Shown: positions 1-9,026, counted from the first letter of the stretch. The stretch is DNA of 64,000 bases from Brevibacterium antiquum (GCF_016107655.1 NZ_JABASX010000004.1:124001-188000); one strand, 5' to 3'. Made by a program: numbers and translations. The notes: generated from the sequence alone by a model not told the origin.

Positions 1-42
1 GATCTTCAGGCCGCTGTTTCCAAGATATCTGTGTTCCATGGA

Positions 43-59
43 CCCAGCCTACTGCTGGG
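43..59. terminator. Possible terminator hairpin after the GntR gene
   Basis: CCCAGC (43-48) and GCTGGG (54-59) can form a 6-bp stem with a 5-base loop. It lies just beyond the stop of the leftward GntR gene at 71. There is no clear T-run, so this is a weak candidate. Confidence 0.3.
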
Positions 60-70
60 AGGCAAGCTTG

Positions 71-763
71 TCAGTGCCGCCGGAGCATCGTCGATTCGAA
101 TGCCGCTGACATCCTCGCCGAGGTGGCCGTGGGCGGTGCGTTCTCCGCGAGGTGTCCGCGCAGGATGTTCGCGAACCCGGTCGAGTCGCCCGTACGCAGG
201 TGTTCGACCAGGGAGACGTGCTCGGCGATGATCTCCTCGCAACGGTCGAGGAGTTTGTCGCCGGAGGCGAAGAGGATGAAGCGATGTCGGTCGGAGAGCC
301 GTGAGTACAGTTCCAGCATCACGGCGTTGTCCCCGGCCTCGACGAAACCACGATGGAACTCAAGCGTCAGGTCGATGAAAGCGGCGACGTCGCCTTCATC
401 GAAGGCCGTCTGCTGTGCTGTGATCGAGCGTTCGAGAGTCTCGGCGAGCTTCTGCCGCAAGGCATCCGGGGCCCGGTCGACGGCCGTCGTCTCCAGTACG
501 AACCTGGCGTCGGCGAGTTCGGCGACGGTGCGCTCATCGACTCCTTGGACGATGGCCCCGCGCTTGGGATAGATGACGATCCACCCCTCGTCCTGGAGGC
601 GAGCAAGAGCAACCCGCACCGGTGTGCGGCTGACCTTGAGGTCGGATGCCAGGCCGGTCTCGCCCAGCATGGTCCCAGGCTGGTGAGTGCCGTTGAGGAT
701 TTGAGCGCGGATGAGCTGGTAGGCGCGCTCGGCCGCACTCGGGGTCTTGCCGCTGCTGGTCAT
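71..763 (-). CDS. GntR family (FCD) transcriptional regulator
   Basis: This 230-residue protein has an N-terminal GntR winged helix-turn-helix (about residues 12-78, with the typical VSRTPVRVALARL recognition stretch). A C-terminal all-helical FCD ligand-binding domain follows (about 90-215), with the metal- or acid-binding pattern D..LEFHRGF and a later RGHL histidine. FCD-type GntR proteins usually repress genes for uptake or breakdown of small carboxylic acids and release DNA when the acid binds. Its neighbour on the same strand upstream is an MFS transporter, whose start region carries a GntR-like palindrome at 2171-2188. Control of that transporter is therefore likely but inferred. The effector is unknown. 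Confidence 0.85.
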   Translation of the reverse strand: MTSSGKTPSAAERAYQLIRAQILNGTHQPGTMLGETGLASDLKVSRTPVRVALARLQDEGWIVIYPKRGAIVQGVDERTVAELADARFVLETTAVDRAPDALRQKLAETLERSITAQQTAFDEGDVAAFIDLTLEFHRGFVEAGDNAVMLELYSRLSDRHRFILFASGDKLLDRCEEIIAEHVSLVEHLRTGDSTGFANILRGHLAENAPPTATSARMSAAFESTMLRRH

Positions 764-824
764 GACCGCAATCCTCTCATCTGCCGGATCGGATTCCCTC
801 CTGCGTCAGTGTCAATCTGCCCTC

Positions 825-2120
825 TCAACTTATATGCGAAGCTTCCTCGACGTCCTCCACCGAGCCGGATCTCTGCGTCCGCCCGGGCCAACGCATCAGA
901 GGAACGGCCCGGATTGAGAATGCCAGGGCGATGAGGAGCACGATGGTGGCCATCATGTTGATCCACAGGAAGCCTCCGGCCTGCAGCACGGTGCCGGCCA
1001 GACCTGCCATGAGAGCGCCGCCGAGGTTCATCGCCGCATCCGATGCACCCTGCAGGGGGACCTTCGCATGACGCGGCACCGAGGCTGTCAGCAGCGCGGA
1101 CCCGCCGATGAGGAACATCGACCAGCCGATGCCGAGGAAGATCAGCGCCGTGCTGAGCAGAATCATGGACGAGACCTCGGCGGCGGCGTCGACGACGCCG
1201 AGGGTGATGGCGGTGGCGAAGATGACGACGCCGCCGGCAATCACCGTTCCTGGTCCGAAGCGATCAGCCATCCACCCGAATACGGGGGAGAGGGCGTACA
1301 TGCCGGCGATGTGCACGCTGACGACGATGCCGATCGCGCCGAGAGAGAACTCCTGGTGGTCCATGTGCACGGGCGTCATGACCATGACGTTGGTCATCAT
1401 CATCTGACCGGCGATGATCGTGACCATGGCAAACAGCGGCACCGGGCGGGCAGCGGCGAAGCGCAGAGCCGGACCAAGCTTCATCGTCGCAGTCTCAACG
1501 GCGGGCTCATCGGACTCAGCGCTCGCCTCGGTGGCTCCCGGTTTGATCTTCTTGGTCAGCGTCGATGCGACCAGGGTTGCCAGCCCGAAGGCAGTCATCG
1601 AGATCAGGTAGGGACCGGCCAGTTCGTTCATGCCCAGTGCCGCGCCGAGGTGAGCGCCGGGTTCGGTGAAGCTGGGCCCGAGGACAGAGCCGATGGTCGT
1701 CGCCCACACCACCAATGACATGGCCCGCCCAGCGGATTTCGGATCGACGAGGTCGACGGCCGCATAGCGAGCCTGCAGGCCAGATGCGGTCGCGGAGCCG
1801 CACATCATCATGCCCACCATGAACAGGGGCAGGAACGAAAACGCGACGCCGAGGAGGACGACCGTCGCACCCAGGGCGCCGATGCCGAATCCCAGCGTCA
1901 GTGCGGTTCGCCGACCGGCTTTGCCCGCCAACACGGCCAGGGGGTAGGCGATGAGGCCGGCACCGAGGATGACGCTCATCTGCGCGATGCCCGCCATGGA
2001 TGTCTTGCCGGTGATTTCCTCGGCCAGCAGACCGCCGACCGCGTAGCCGGAGGCGATTCCGGCTCCGGAGAGCAGCTGCGCGGTGATCAGTTTGGCCTGT
2101 GCCGAAGTGCGGGTCTTCAT
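825..2120 (-). CDS. MFS transporter
   Basis: This 431-residue integral membrane protein has about 12 hydrophobic segments in the major facilitator pattern. The start is set at the ATG at 2120 (MKTRTSAQAK), because the longer open frame adds 25 residues of non-membrane sequence. A typical loop motif between helices 2 and 3 is visible as LAGKAGRRTALTLG, and a second after helix 8 as GWMADRFGPG. MFS proteins move small solutes by proton coupling, and here the substrate cannot be told. The gene lies just upstream of the FCD regulator on the same strand, so the pair may be a transporter and its regulator. Confidence 0.85.
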   Translation of the reverse strand: MKTRTSAQAKLITAQLLSGAGIASGYAVGGLLAEEITGKTSMAGIAQMSVILGAGLIAYPLAVLAGKAGRRTALTLGFGIGALGATVVLLGVAFSFLPLFMVGMMMCGSATASGLQARYAAVDLVDPKSAGRAMSLVVWATTIGSVLGPSFTEPGAHLGAALGMNELAGPYLISMTAFGLATLVASTLTKKIKPGATEASAESDEPAVETATMKLGPALRFAAARPVPLFAMVTIIAGQMMMTNVMVMTPVHMDHQEFSLGAIGIVVSVHIAGMYALSPVFGWMADRFGPGTVIAGGVVIFATAITLGVVDAAAEVSSMILLSTALIFLGIGWSMFLIGGSALLTASVPRHAKVPLQGASDAAMNLGGALMAGLAGTVLQAGGFLWINMMATIVLLIALAFSIRAVPLMRWPGRTQRSGSVEDVEEASHIS

Positions 2121-2170
2121 CGACGCCTTCCGTGTTCTGTGGAATATACTCACACAACGTATCTTGGATC

Positions 2171-2188
2171 CATCTTGGATACAAGATG
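2171..2188. promoter_or_regulatory. GntR-type operator palindrome
   Basis: CATCTTG and CAAGATG form a perfect 7-bp inverted repeat around a 4-bp centre (GATA). A further ATCTTGGAT copy starts at 2161, so the half-site is repeated. The core TTG-N4-CAA resembles sites bound by FCD-type GntR regulators. It lies between the leftward MFS gene (start 2120) and the rightward hydratase remnant (2317), so it could control both. Assignment to the regulator at 71-763 is inferred. Confidence 0.6.
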
Positions 2189-2316
2189 ATCTCACCCCGG
2201 GCGGGGCCGCTCCATGGCGATCGTGATGTCCTTCGCGTCACCTCGGCGTGGGACGATATTGGGGCCGACTCGCACCCGCACCAAGCCGTTCCGCATCCAC
2301 CGAAAGTGAGCCCTTG

Positions 2317-2805
2317 ATGATCCGACCCACCCGCAGCGAGAATGGGATCCTCACAATCACGATCGACAACACCACCAGCGCGAATGCGCTGCGCCCGGGC
2401 ATGCTCGACGCTCTCATCTACGCCTTCGAAGCGGCATCGGACAATCACGATCTGCGCGGTATCCTGCTCACTGCGGCGGGTGACAAAGGCTTCTCCGCAG
2501 GAATGGACACCGCACAGTTCAACCACTCGAATCCGAGCCGGGCATTTGACACGATCACCCAGCTGGGGCAGGTGTGCGAAGCGATCAAGAACATGGACAG
2601 ATGCGGCTTCCTCAACACGGTCGTCGAGGACCGTGCGGTTGCAGCTCGGGCGCTGGAGTACCTCCACGAGACGATGAAGGCCGATCGTGCGGTCATCGCG
2701 CAGCAGAAGCGTCTGCACCGCACGTGGAAGAACAGCTTCGAACGAGAGGCGCTGGCCGACAGCCGGAAAGAGTTCGCGCTCGCGTTCGCACGGAAGAACG
2801 ACTGA
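2317..2805 (+). pseudogene. Enoyl-CoA hydratase/isomerase with in-frame internal deletion
   Basis: The 162 codons encode the beginning and end of a crotonase-fold enzyme, whose members normally have about 250-270 residues. The first ~93 residues contain the early strands and the first oxyanion-hole stretch (GFSAGMDTAQF). After AIKNM the sequence jumps directly to a C-terminal part (DRCGFLNTVVEDRAVAARA) and the usual terminal helices. Roughly 100 codons that should hold the second oxyanion glycine and the catalytic acid are absent, although the frame is kept. The product is therefore unlikely to be active, and it is annotated as a deletion pseudogene. ATG 2317 is the plausible start, and TTG at 2314 is an alternative. 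It lies divergent from the MFS gene. Confidence 0.75.
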
Positions 2806-2876
2806 CTGGCTACAAGGACTGAGCGACGAAGCTGCCAGGGTTGCCCGCCGAGGTGCCCGTGGGGTGAGATGGGCGA

Positions 2877-3731
2877 GTGGACTTTCTGGGATTGGTGTTC
2901 GTCGGCGCTCTGGTCGGACTGACCACTGTGCTGTTCGGATTCGGCGGCGGCTTCGTCACCGTCCCCATCATCACCCTCGTCCACGCCGACCTCGGCAGTG
3001 ACACGGCACGGGTGGCCGCAGCCACCTCGGCGCTGGTGATGCTCGTCAACGCCGTCATCTCCACGATCTCAACCAAACGCGAAACCTTGACTCACCTCAA
3101 GGGGGAGTGGTGGCTGTTTATCCTCCTGGCGGCAGGTGGGGCGTTCGGCGCTTTCTGCGCGAAATTCGCACCCGAAACGCTCGTGAAGTGGGGCTTCGTC
3201 ATCTACATCGCCGTGACTGCGATCGACCTCCTGGCCCGCCCCGGCTTCTTCCGCCGAGGTGGTGCGAAGGCTCGCACGAAAGGTGGGAAGGGCGGCGATG
3301 GCCGGAATGGTGGAACCGCTGGAGTCGGAGACGATGAGAATCTCGGTGAGGGTGGTCGAGGCATCGCCGCCCTGTTCGGGTTCCCGATCGGAGGCTTGGC
3401 GTCTTTCCTCGGCGTCGGCGGCAGTGTGATGACCGTGCCGATGATGCGCCGATCAGGGGCCACCATGACTGTGGCCACGACGCTGGCCAACCCGCTGACC
3501 TTGGTCATCATGCTCCCCGCTGTGCTTGTCACAATCACCACTCATGCCTCCACCGAGGTCCCGGGAATGGTCGGCTCTGTGGATCTGCGCTCGGCACTTG
3601 CTCTCCTCATCGGTGCGATTCCGCTGATAGTTCTGCTGCGTCGTCGAGTGCCCAAGATCCCGGAGATCATCCACGCCTGGGGCTACGTCATCCTGCTGAT
3701 CACAGCCGGAGTCGTGGTCGCTGTGTCGTGA
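2877..3731 (+). CDS. TauE/SafE family sulfite or anion exporter
   Basis: This 284-residue protein starts at GTG (MDFLGLVFVGAL) and shows about eight hydrophobic segments in two similar halves, as in the TauE/SafE family. Both halves have the glycine-rich turns typical of the family (VLFGFGGGFVTVP near residue 20 and SFLGVGGSVMTVP near 180). The central cytoplasmic loop is rich in Gly, Lys and Arg (about residues 130-160). Family members export sulfite, sulfoacetate or similar organic anions across the membrane. There is no sulfur gene beside it, so the substrate is unknown. A second TauE protein is encoded at 30666-31436. Confidence 0.8.
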   Translation: MDFLGLVFVGALVGLTTVLFGFGGGFVTVPIITLVHADLGSDTARVAAATSALVMLVNAVISTISTKRETLTHLKGEWWLFILLAAGGAFGAFCAKFAPETLVKWGFVIYIAVTAIDLLARPGFFRRGGAKARTKGGKGGDGRNGGTAGVGDDENLGEGGRGIAALFGFPIGGLASFLGVGGSVMTVPMMRRSGATMTVATTLANPLTLVIMLPAVLVTITTHASTEVPGMVGSVDLRSALALLIGAIPLIVLLRRRVPKIPEIIHAWGYVILLITAGVVVAVS

Positions 3732-3743
3732 TCGGACCTCGTC

Positions 3744-4496
3744 CTATCCGTCCCGGCGGCGCTCACGCAGCACGGCGGGCAGGCCGAAATAGATGGGCGG
3801 CCGCAAGGAGACTTCCGGCGCACGGGCGGAGAGTCCGGTGCCAGCAGTTCCCGTGCTATTGGGTCCGGTGCCACCGGATCCCGCGCCAGCAGATCCTGTG
3901 TCGCTCGCCCCACTCAGCGTCCATGCGCTTTCCCAGCTGATGAGCTCGCCGGCGTGGCAGACGGGATCGCCGCCGCCGTAGGGCGGTTCGGCCCACAGCC
4001 ACAGGTTGATGCCGTACTCGATGAGGGTGAGCTTCTCTCTCTGTTCCCGGGCCGTGTTCTCTTTGACCAGCGCCGCCCGCACCCTCGCCGAGGCGGTCTC
4101 GAGCTCCGTCCACCCGTCCTGTCGGTGGGGAAGGAATATCCACGTCCCCGCGGGGGCGTCGGCGGGCACAACCTCCTTCGCGCTCATGGCCGTGATGAAA
4201 TCGTCCGTGGCACGGGTGTCGGTGTCTGAACCAGCGCTGCCCAGAAGCTCGGCGAAGCAGGTGCGGGCCACCTCGGCAGTGGGGGAGACGATGAGAATGT
4301 GGGGCGCCTCGGCCTGGACCTCGGCAAGACCGAGGCGGGTGAAGGGGTTCGCACGCATCGTCGCCAACACCTGGATCCAGTGCTCGGGAACCGGGGCGTC
4401 AGTGATCAGGCCAGTGGTCTGCGGTCGTTCTGCATCGTGTCGCAAGATCGCCTCCCTTCTTCCTTCGTCACCGACAAATGCGTTCTCCTCCAGCAT
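3744..4496 (-). CDS. Hypothetical protein
   Basis: This is a 250-residue soluble protein of no family I recognise. The body looks conserved in style, with an alpha/beta pattern (ILIVSPTAEVARTCFAELLG near residue 70) and an aromatic stretch (EYGINLWLWAEPPYGGGDP). A Gly/Ser/Thr-rich low-complexity insert follows near residues 195-222, before a basic C-terminus. There is no signal peptide or membrane segment. It converges tail to tail with the TauE gene, with a 12-bp gap, and is preceded on the same strand by an AraC regulator. Function unknown. Confidence 0.6.
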   Translation of the reverse strand: MLEENAFVGDEGRREAILRHDAERPQTTGLITDAPVPEHWIQVLATMRANPFTRLGLAEVQAEAPHILIVSPTAEVARTCFAELLGSAGSDTDTRATDDFITAMSAKEVVPADAPAGTWIFLPHRQDGWTELETASARVRAALVKENTAREQREKLTLIEYGINLWLWAEPPYGGGDPVCHAGELISWESAWTLSGASDTGSAGAGSGGTGPNSTGTAGTGLSARAPEVSLRPPIYFGLPAVLRERRRDG

Positions 4497-4517
4497 GGCA
4501 CGAGCCGGTGTCCTGCC

Positions 4518-5468
4518 TCAGCTCTTTGCCTGTTTTCCTGTCGCCTGACGGTGCTGACTGGGCCGGACGCCGTATTCGCGGTGGAAGGCGGTGCTCAGAG
4601 AGTAGCCGCTGGAATAGCCGACCTCGTGGGCCACGGACTCAACTGTGGCATCGGTGCGCTCGAGGAGGTCGGCGGCCAGGCACAGTCGCCACCCGTTCAG
4701 ATACGACATCGGAGGCTCGCCCAGCAGATCCGTGAAGCGGCGCGCCAAGGTGGCACGCGAGACGAGTGCCTGACGCGCCAGCGTCTCGACGGTCCAACCT
4801 CGGTGTGGGGCCTCGTGCATGGCTGTCAATGCGGTGCCCACGATCGGATCTGAACTTGCCCGATACCAGCCCGGCGCCCTCGCCTCAGGCAGGGCGAACC
4901 AGTCACGCAGGGCACCTGCGAGCACCAGATCGAGCAACCGGTCGAGGATGGCCTGCTGTCCGGGTTCCTCACGCAGGATCTCTGCCTCCATTAGCTGCAG
5001 CGCCGCTGTGCGCTGCACGGCCCGCGGCACGACGAGGACCCGTGGCAGAGTGTTCAGCAGGCGATCGGCGATGCGCCCCGTGACGGTGAATGAACCGGTC
5101 AGCATGGCGTCATCTGCATCCAACTGCACCCCACACGTTCGAGTGCCCAGAGCAATGTTCTCGGACTGCGCGCCGCCATCAGCGAAGCAGACTCCGGTCT
5201 GAGTCTGAACGTACATGGGGATGGGGTTCGCTGCGGGGTCGCTGGTCACATCGAAGGGTGCTGGTCCGACGACGATGGCGATGTCATGGGCGAAGAGCTG
5301 ATGGGATTCTTCGCCGTCGACGATCCACGCTTCCCCGCGCAGCATCGTGACCAGGGACAGAGAAGCATCCTCTGCAAAGGTGGCGCACCAGGGCGGGTTC
5401 GCGAGAGTCCGGCCCACCAGTGCGCCGGAGGAGCGGATGTGTGTGAGTACATCGGAGAGCGTGTCCAC
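4518..5468 (-). CDS. AraC family regulator with cupin sensor domain
   Basis: The 316-residue protein has an N-terminal cupin-like ligand domain (about residues 1-190, of the type found in actinobacterial AraC proteins with a GEAWIVDGEE strand pair). A C-terminal pair of helix-turn-helix motifs follows (about 215-310), including LARQALVSRATLARRF and the typical HEVGYSSGYSLSTAFHREYG signature. It starts at GTG 5468; a GGAGGT sequence sits directly against this codon, so the initiation mode is unclear. It is divergent from a flavodoxin-fold quinone reductase at 5549 with only 80 bases between them. That arrangement is common for AraC proteins that activate one redox enzyme. Regulation of that gene is inferred. 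Confidence 0.85.
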   Translation of the reverse strand: MDTLSDVLTHIRSSGALVGRTLANPPWCATFAEDASLSLVTMLRGEAWIVDGEESHQLFAHDIAIVVGPAPFDVTSDPAANPIPMYVQTQTGVCFADGGAQSENIALGTRTCGVQLDADDAMLTGSFTVTGRIADRLLNTLPRVLVVPRAVQRTAALQLMEAEILREEPGQQAILDRLLDLVLAGALRDWFALPEARAPGWYRASSDPIVGTALTAMHEAPHRGWTVETLARQALVSRATLARRFTDLLGEPPMSYLNGWRLCLAADLLERTDATVESVAHEVGYSSGYSLSTAFHREYGVRPSQHRQATGKQAKS

Positions 5469-5548
5469 ACCTCCAGTTTAGACGCTGAATGATCTTTATG
5501 AGACTGTGGGCGATTCTGCGTCTCACTCAAGTGCGGTGAGATTGGCAT

Positions 5549-6346
5549 ATGAACTCATTTCATGAACCTACGCCAGGCCGCGCCCACTGGGTCTACACGC
5601 ACCCACGGGCAGACTCCTTCAATCAGCACCTGTTCCGGGCAGGTTGCTCTGCACTGTCCGAACATTATGACGTGACTGTGTCCGACCTCTACGCCGACGG
5701 ATTCGACCCGGCACTGAGTGAGCGTGATCTGGGAAGCCTGTCCACTGTCCCCGGCAACGTCTCGGACCTGGCAGGTGAGGCGTATGCACGTGGCGAAGTT
5801 GAACCCGAGGTCAGGCGAGAACAGGAGGCCCTGGCGGCCTCTGAGCTGCTGGTGCTGCAGTTTCCCCTCTGGTGGTACGGGCCTCCCGCGATGCTGAAGG
5901 GGTGGCTTGACCGGGTGCTGCAGACCGGATTCGCACAGGGGGACCTCGACGAGGACACAGGGCTGCCGCGCCGGTATGGCGACGGTCGGCTGATAGGGAG
6001 GAGGGCTCTGATCATTGTCACCGCGGGGGACGACCAGCGCACGCTGAGCCCGCGGGGCATCAGCGGCGACCTGGAATCCCTGCTCTTCCCTTTGACGCAT
6101 GGTGCCCTGTGGTACGTGGGGATCGAAGCGCTTGACCTCCACGTGGTCTACGACGTGGAAGGTATCGGCGAGGCCGGGCGCGAAGAGGAACGACAGCGAC
6201 TGACGGACCGGTTGGCGGGCCTTCCCCGCGAGCGGATCCGCCCGTATCGGACGATGCTGGGCGGAGATTATGACCGCAGGACCCGGGCCCTGGTCGACGG
6301 CGTGAACCCCGGACGCACGGACCTGGCCATCCACCTCAGCGACTGA
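5549..6346 (+). CDS. NAD(P)H dehydrogenase (quinone)-like flavoprotein
   Basis: This 265-residue protein belongs to the flavodoxin-2 fold group (MdaB, NQO1, KefF ancillary proteins). The diagnostic segment is FPLWWYGPPAMLKGWLDRV near residues 107-125, which lines the FMN/FAD site. The early HPRADSFNQHLF segment (about residues 18-30) is the phosphate-binding loop. Such enzymes make two-electron reductions of quinones or nitro compounds in the cytoplasm, using NAD(P)H. The N-terminus carries a short extra stretch before the first strand. It is divergent from the AraC regulator at 4518-5468, its likely activator. Confidence 0.85.
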   Translation: MNSFHEPTPGRAHWVYTHPRADSFNQHLFRAGCSALSEHYDVTVSDLYADGFDPALSERDLGSLSTVPGNVSDLAGEAYARGEVEPEVRREQEALAASELLVLQFPLWWYGPPAMLKGWLDRVLQTGFAQGDLDEDTGLPRRYGDGRLIGRRALIIVTAGDDQRTLSPRGISGDLESLLFPLTHGALWYVGIEALDLHVVYDVEGIGEAGREEERQRLTDRLAGLPRERIRPYRTMLGGDYDRRTRALVDGVNPGRTDLAIHLSD

Positions 6347-6520
6347 AGGGGCTGGGGAAGTGACCTGCACGACGTCGATAACGAATGCGTCTCTATGTGC
6401 CCGCAGATCGTGCAGAGGCCACTGTTCAGTCATATCATGTCTGTAGTGGATCGGGGGCCGGCAGCAGTGCCGGTCACGGTCCACGACCACGTTCCCACCC
6501 CTTTGCACGACTGGACACCC

Positions 6521-7690
6521 ATGCCCTTCTCCGCCTTCCTCAACCATGCCTCGACACGTCTGCGCGCCGGAATGGTCTTCGCCTTCATCACAATCCTCAG
6601 CCTCGCCCTCCTCTCCGGTTGTGCCGATGGCGGCGATGTCGAGACCGGCGCCGATGATGCATCCTGGACCTCGGAAGCCGGCCCCGCGACCGAAGAGGCC
6701 ACCGAGCCGGAAGCCGAGCCCGAGACCACAGCACCGAACGAGGACGACCAGGACAGCGACGGCCGGGACACGCCAGCGGAGACAGAGCAGGGTCGCGCCG
6801 GCGGAACGACTGCCGGTACAGCTCTCGCGATGCTTCAGGAGCTGGAGGTCAAGGGCCGGGCTCCGAAGACCGGTTACGACGGGGACCTGTTCAAGTGGCG
6901 ATCGGATGCCGACCACAATGGCTGCGACACCCGCAATGACGTGCTGCGCCGGGACCTGAACGACATCACCCTCAAGGCTGGCACGAAGGGCTGCGTCGTC
7001 ATCGCCGGCGATCTGAACGACAAGTACAAGGGCGAGACGTACGCCTTCGACCGGGACCCGAACAACATCGACATCGACCACATCGTTGCCCGCTCCAACG
7101 CGTGGCAGACCGGTGCCGCGAAGTTCGACGAGGGCACACTCAAGGAATTCGGCAACGACCCGCTCAACCTGCTGGCCGTGGACTCGAGCCTCAACCGGCA
7201 GAAGGGCGACGGGGACGCCGCGACCTGGCTGCCACCGGCCAAGAGCTACCGCTGCGAATACGTCTCCCGCCAGATCGCGATCAAGCACAAGTACGAGCTG
7301 TGGGTCGTCAAAGCCGAGAAGGCCGCGATGGAGCGAGTCCTCAGCACGTGTGATGCTCAGCCCGCGTTCACGAAGAACGTCGCATGGCCAGAACCCGGCG
7401 CGGGTGACAATGCGAAGACCGCAGAAGACACTCCGACGACGAAGAGACCGGCATCGTCCGGTTCGAAGTCGAGTTCCGGTTCGAAGTCGAGTTCCGGTTC
7501 GAAGTCGAGCTCCGGTTCGAAGAGCGATTCGGGTGAGAAGTCGACGTCTTCCGGCTCGGGATCGTCGGGTTCGATCTTCTACAAGAACTGCACCGCGGTT
7601 CGTGACGCCGGTGCCGCACCTGTTCGCCGAGGTGACCCGGGGTATGCGTCTCACCTTGACCGTGATGGTGATGGAATCGGCTGCGAATAG
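6521..7690 (+). CDS. Secreted DUF1524/HNH nuclease lipoprotein with Excalibur domain
   Basis: This 389-residue protein starts at ATG 6521, chosen because it supplies a basic n-region before the hydrophobic segment and the lipobox LLSGC. An acidic linker (about 45-100) leads to a DUF1524-type HNH domain (about 105-290). The domain carries the expected DH pair (DIDHIVARSNAW, His about 187), the GNDPLNLLAVD strand and the Asn of LNRQKGDGD (about 225). A Ser/Gly/Lys repeat linker follows, then a C-terminal Excalibur calcium-binding motif ending DRDGDGIGCE. The combination suggests a cell-surface DNase working on extracellular DNA. A paralogue with changed active-site residues follows at 7822. Confidence 0.85.
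   Translation: MPFSAFLNHASTRLRAGMVFAFITILSLALLSGCADGGDVETGADDASWTSEAGPATEEATEPEAEPETTAPNEDDQDSDGRDTPAETEQGRAGGTTAGTALAMLQELEVKGRAPKTGYDGDLFKWRSDADHNGCDTRNDVLRRDLNDITLKAGTKGCVVIAGDLNDKYKGETYAFDRDPNNIDIDHIVARSNAWQTGAAKFDEGTLKEFGNDPLNLLAVDSSLNRQKGDGDAATWLPPAKSYRCEYVSRQIAIKHKYELWVVKAEKAAMERVLSTCDAQPAFTKNVAWPEPGAGDNAKTAEDTPTTKRPASSGSKSSSGSKSSSGSKSSSGSKSDSGEKSTSSGSGSSGSIFYKNCTAVRDAGAAPVRRGDPGYASHLDRDGDGIGCE
7457..7528 (+). repeat. 18-bp tandem repeat coding SGSKSS
   Basis: Four head-to-tail 18-bp units based on TCCGGTTCGAAGTCGAGT encode a Ser/Gly/Lys linker between the nuclease domain and the Excalibur domain. Units 1 and 2 are identical, unit 3 differs at its end and unit 4 diverges in its last third. 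Such a tract may change length by slippage. Confidence 0.9.
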
Positions 7691-7821
7691 TCGTCGAAGG
7701 CACCGAACATGAGAGTTTTATGACAGTTTCGATTTCAACAGATAACGAATCGGTTACCGAATGCTCAGGGACGTTCCCTATAGTGACAACCTGCCCTAAC
7801 ATTTCAAGCGTGTCCAATTCG

Positions 7822-8952
7822 ATGAATTCCGCAGTCGCGACTCGCAGCACTCGAATTCGGGCAGTGTCCCTTCTTGCCATAACTGTTCTCGCCGTGCTCT
7901 CCGGGTGCGGCGGCGGCTCAAGTCAGGTCAACGGAAGCGAAGTTGCCTGGTCGACCGGCGGAGGCGGCACAGCGGATTCCGACCCGGTGCCCTCACGACC
8001 TTCAGCCTCGGCGGCACCCGGCCAGGAAACTCGACCGCACAATGACCGGGAAGTGCCCGCGAATTCAGGTCCTGATGTCGCCGCGCAGAACGAGTCGAAG
8101 CCTGCAGCCGATGGTGAAGACGGCAGCGATTCTCCACAGGACAGCGCAGGCACCGCTGGGTTGAGCCCGGCACGGTCGATGCTCGACGAGCTTGAGGTCA
8201 AGGTCAAAGACCACAGGGCCGGTTACGACCCGGAACTCTTCGACTGGACCTCGGACGTCGATGACAACGGCTGCGATACACGCAACGATGCGCTCAGGCG
8301 CGACCTCAAGGATCTTAAGATCGAGGCGGAGACCAACGGCTGTGTTGCCATCGCCGGTGATCTCGAAGACAGATACCTTGGTGAGTCGTACGCCTTCGAG
8401 CGTGGATCCGCCAATGTCGATGTCGATTACGTCGTCTCCGGCTCCAACGCCTGGCAGACCGGGGCCTCGGGCATGTCCGTCGACGAACTGCGGGAGTTCG
8501 GAAACGACCCGCTCAACCTGCTGACCGTGAGCGCGAATGTCATTCGACAGAAGGACGGCGGCGACGCAGCCGCATGGCTGCCGCCGAACGAGGACTTCCG
8601 ATGCGAATACGTATCCCGGCAGATCGCGATCAAGCACAAGTACGGACTGTGGGTGGCCTCTGCTGAGAAGGACGCGATGGAGGCCGTGCTCGACACGTGT
8701 GCGGATCAGCCCGCCTTCAACAAAGAAGTAGCCTGGCCGGAACCGGGCGAGGGTGAGAGTGTCAGTGCCGAATCAGCCACCGAGGAGACCCCGGAGGAGT
8801 CTTCGGACGAGTCCTCGGGGACGAACTCAACAGAATCCTCAACGAGTCCGACCGATGGTGACACGAACCCGAATGACGGCGACGCAGACTCGACCGACGG
8901 CCGCGCGGATGGCTCGACCGATGAAACAGAGTCCGCAGCACCGGAGGAATAG
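7822..8952 (+). CDS. DUF1524/HNH-like lipoprotein, probably catalytically inactive paralogue
   Basis: The 376-residue protein (start ATG 7822) has a lipobox (LAVLSGC), an acidic linker and a DUF1524 domain closely similar to that of its upstream neighbour. At the active site the DH pair has become DY (VDVDYVVSGSNAW, Tyr about 203). The downstream Asn is replaced by Ile (NVIRQKDGGD, about 241), while the spacing of 38 residues is kept. It also lacks the C-terminal Excalibur domain and ends in an acidic Ser/Thr/Asp-rich tail. I infer that it no longer cuts DNA and may bind it or inhibit its paralogue. The scaffold segments FGNDPLNLL and YVSRQIAIKHKY are still almost identical, pointing to a recent duplication under constraint. 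Confidence 0.8.
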   Translation: MNSAVATRSTRIRAVSLLAITVLAVLSGCGGGSSQVNGSEVAWSTGGGGTADSDPVPSRPSASAAPGQETRPHNDREVPANSGPDVAAQNESKPAADGEDGSDSPQDSAGTAGLSPARSMLDELEVKVKDHRAGYDPELFDWTSDVDDNGCDTRNDALRRDLKDLKIEAETNGCVAIAGDLEDRYLGESYAFERGSANVDVDYVVSGSNAWQTGASGMSVDELREFGNDPLNLLTVSANVIRQKDGGDAAAWLPPNEDFRCEYVSRQIAIKHKYGLWVASAEKDAMEAVLDTCADQPAFNKEVAWPEPGEGESVSAESATEETPEESSDESSGTNSTESSTSPTDGDTNPNDGDADSTDGRADGSTDETESAAPEE

Positions 8953-9026
8953 ACCGCGATTGGCCGCCGAGGCTGTCGCGCGGCGGGCACCGGCCGCTGA
9001 GTCGACCACCGCTGCAGAGCCGCGCG

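Noticed and set aside
1516..2718. 400-residue minus-strand open frame
   Set aside because: It overlaps the MFS gene in another frame and runs antisense to the hydratase remnant; its composition is that of a shadow frame.
5555..7654. 699-residue minus-strand open frame
   Set aside because: It runs antisense to two convincing genes (quinone reductase, nuclease lipoprotein), is Arg/Gly rich and has no domain-like pattern; it is a high-GC shadow frame.
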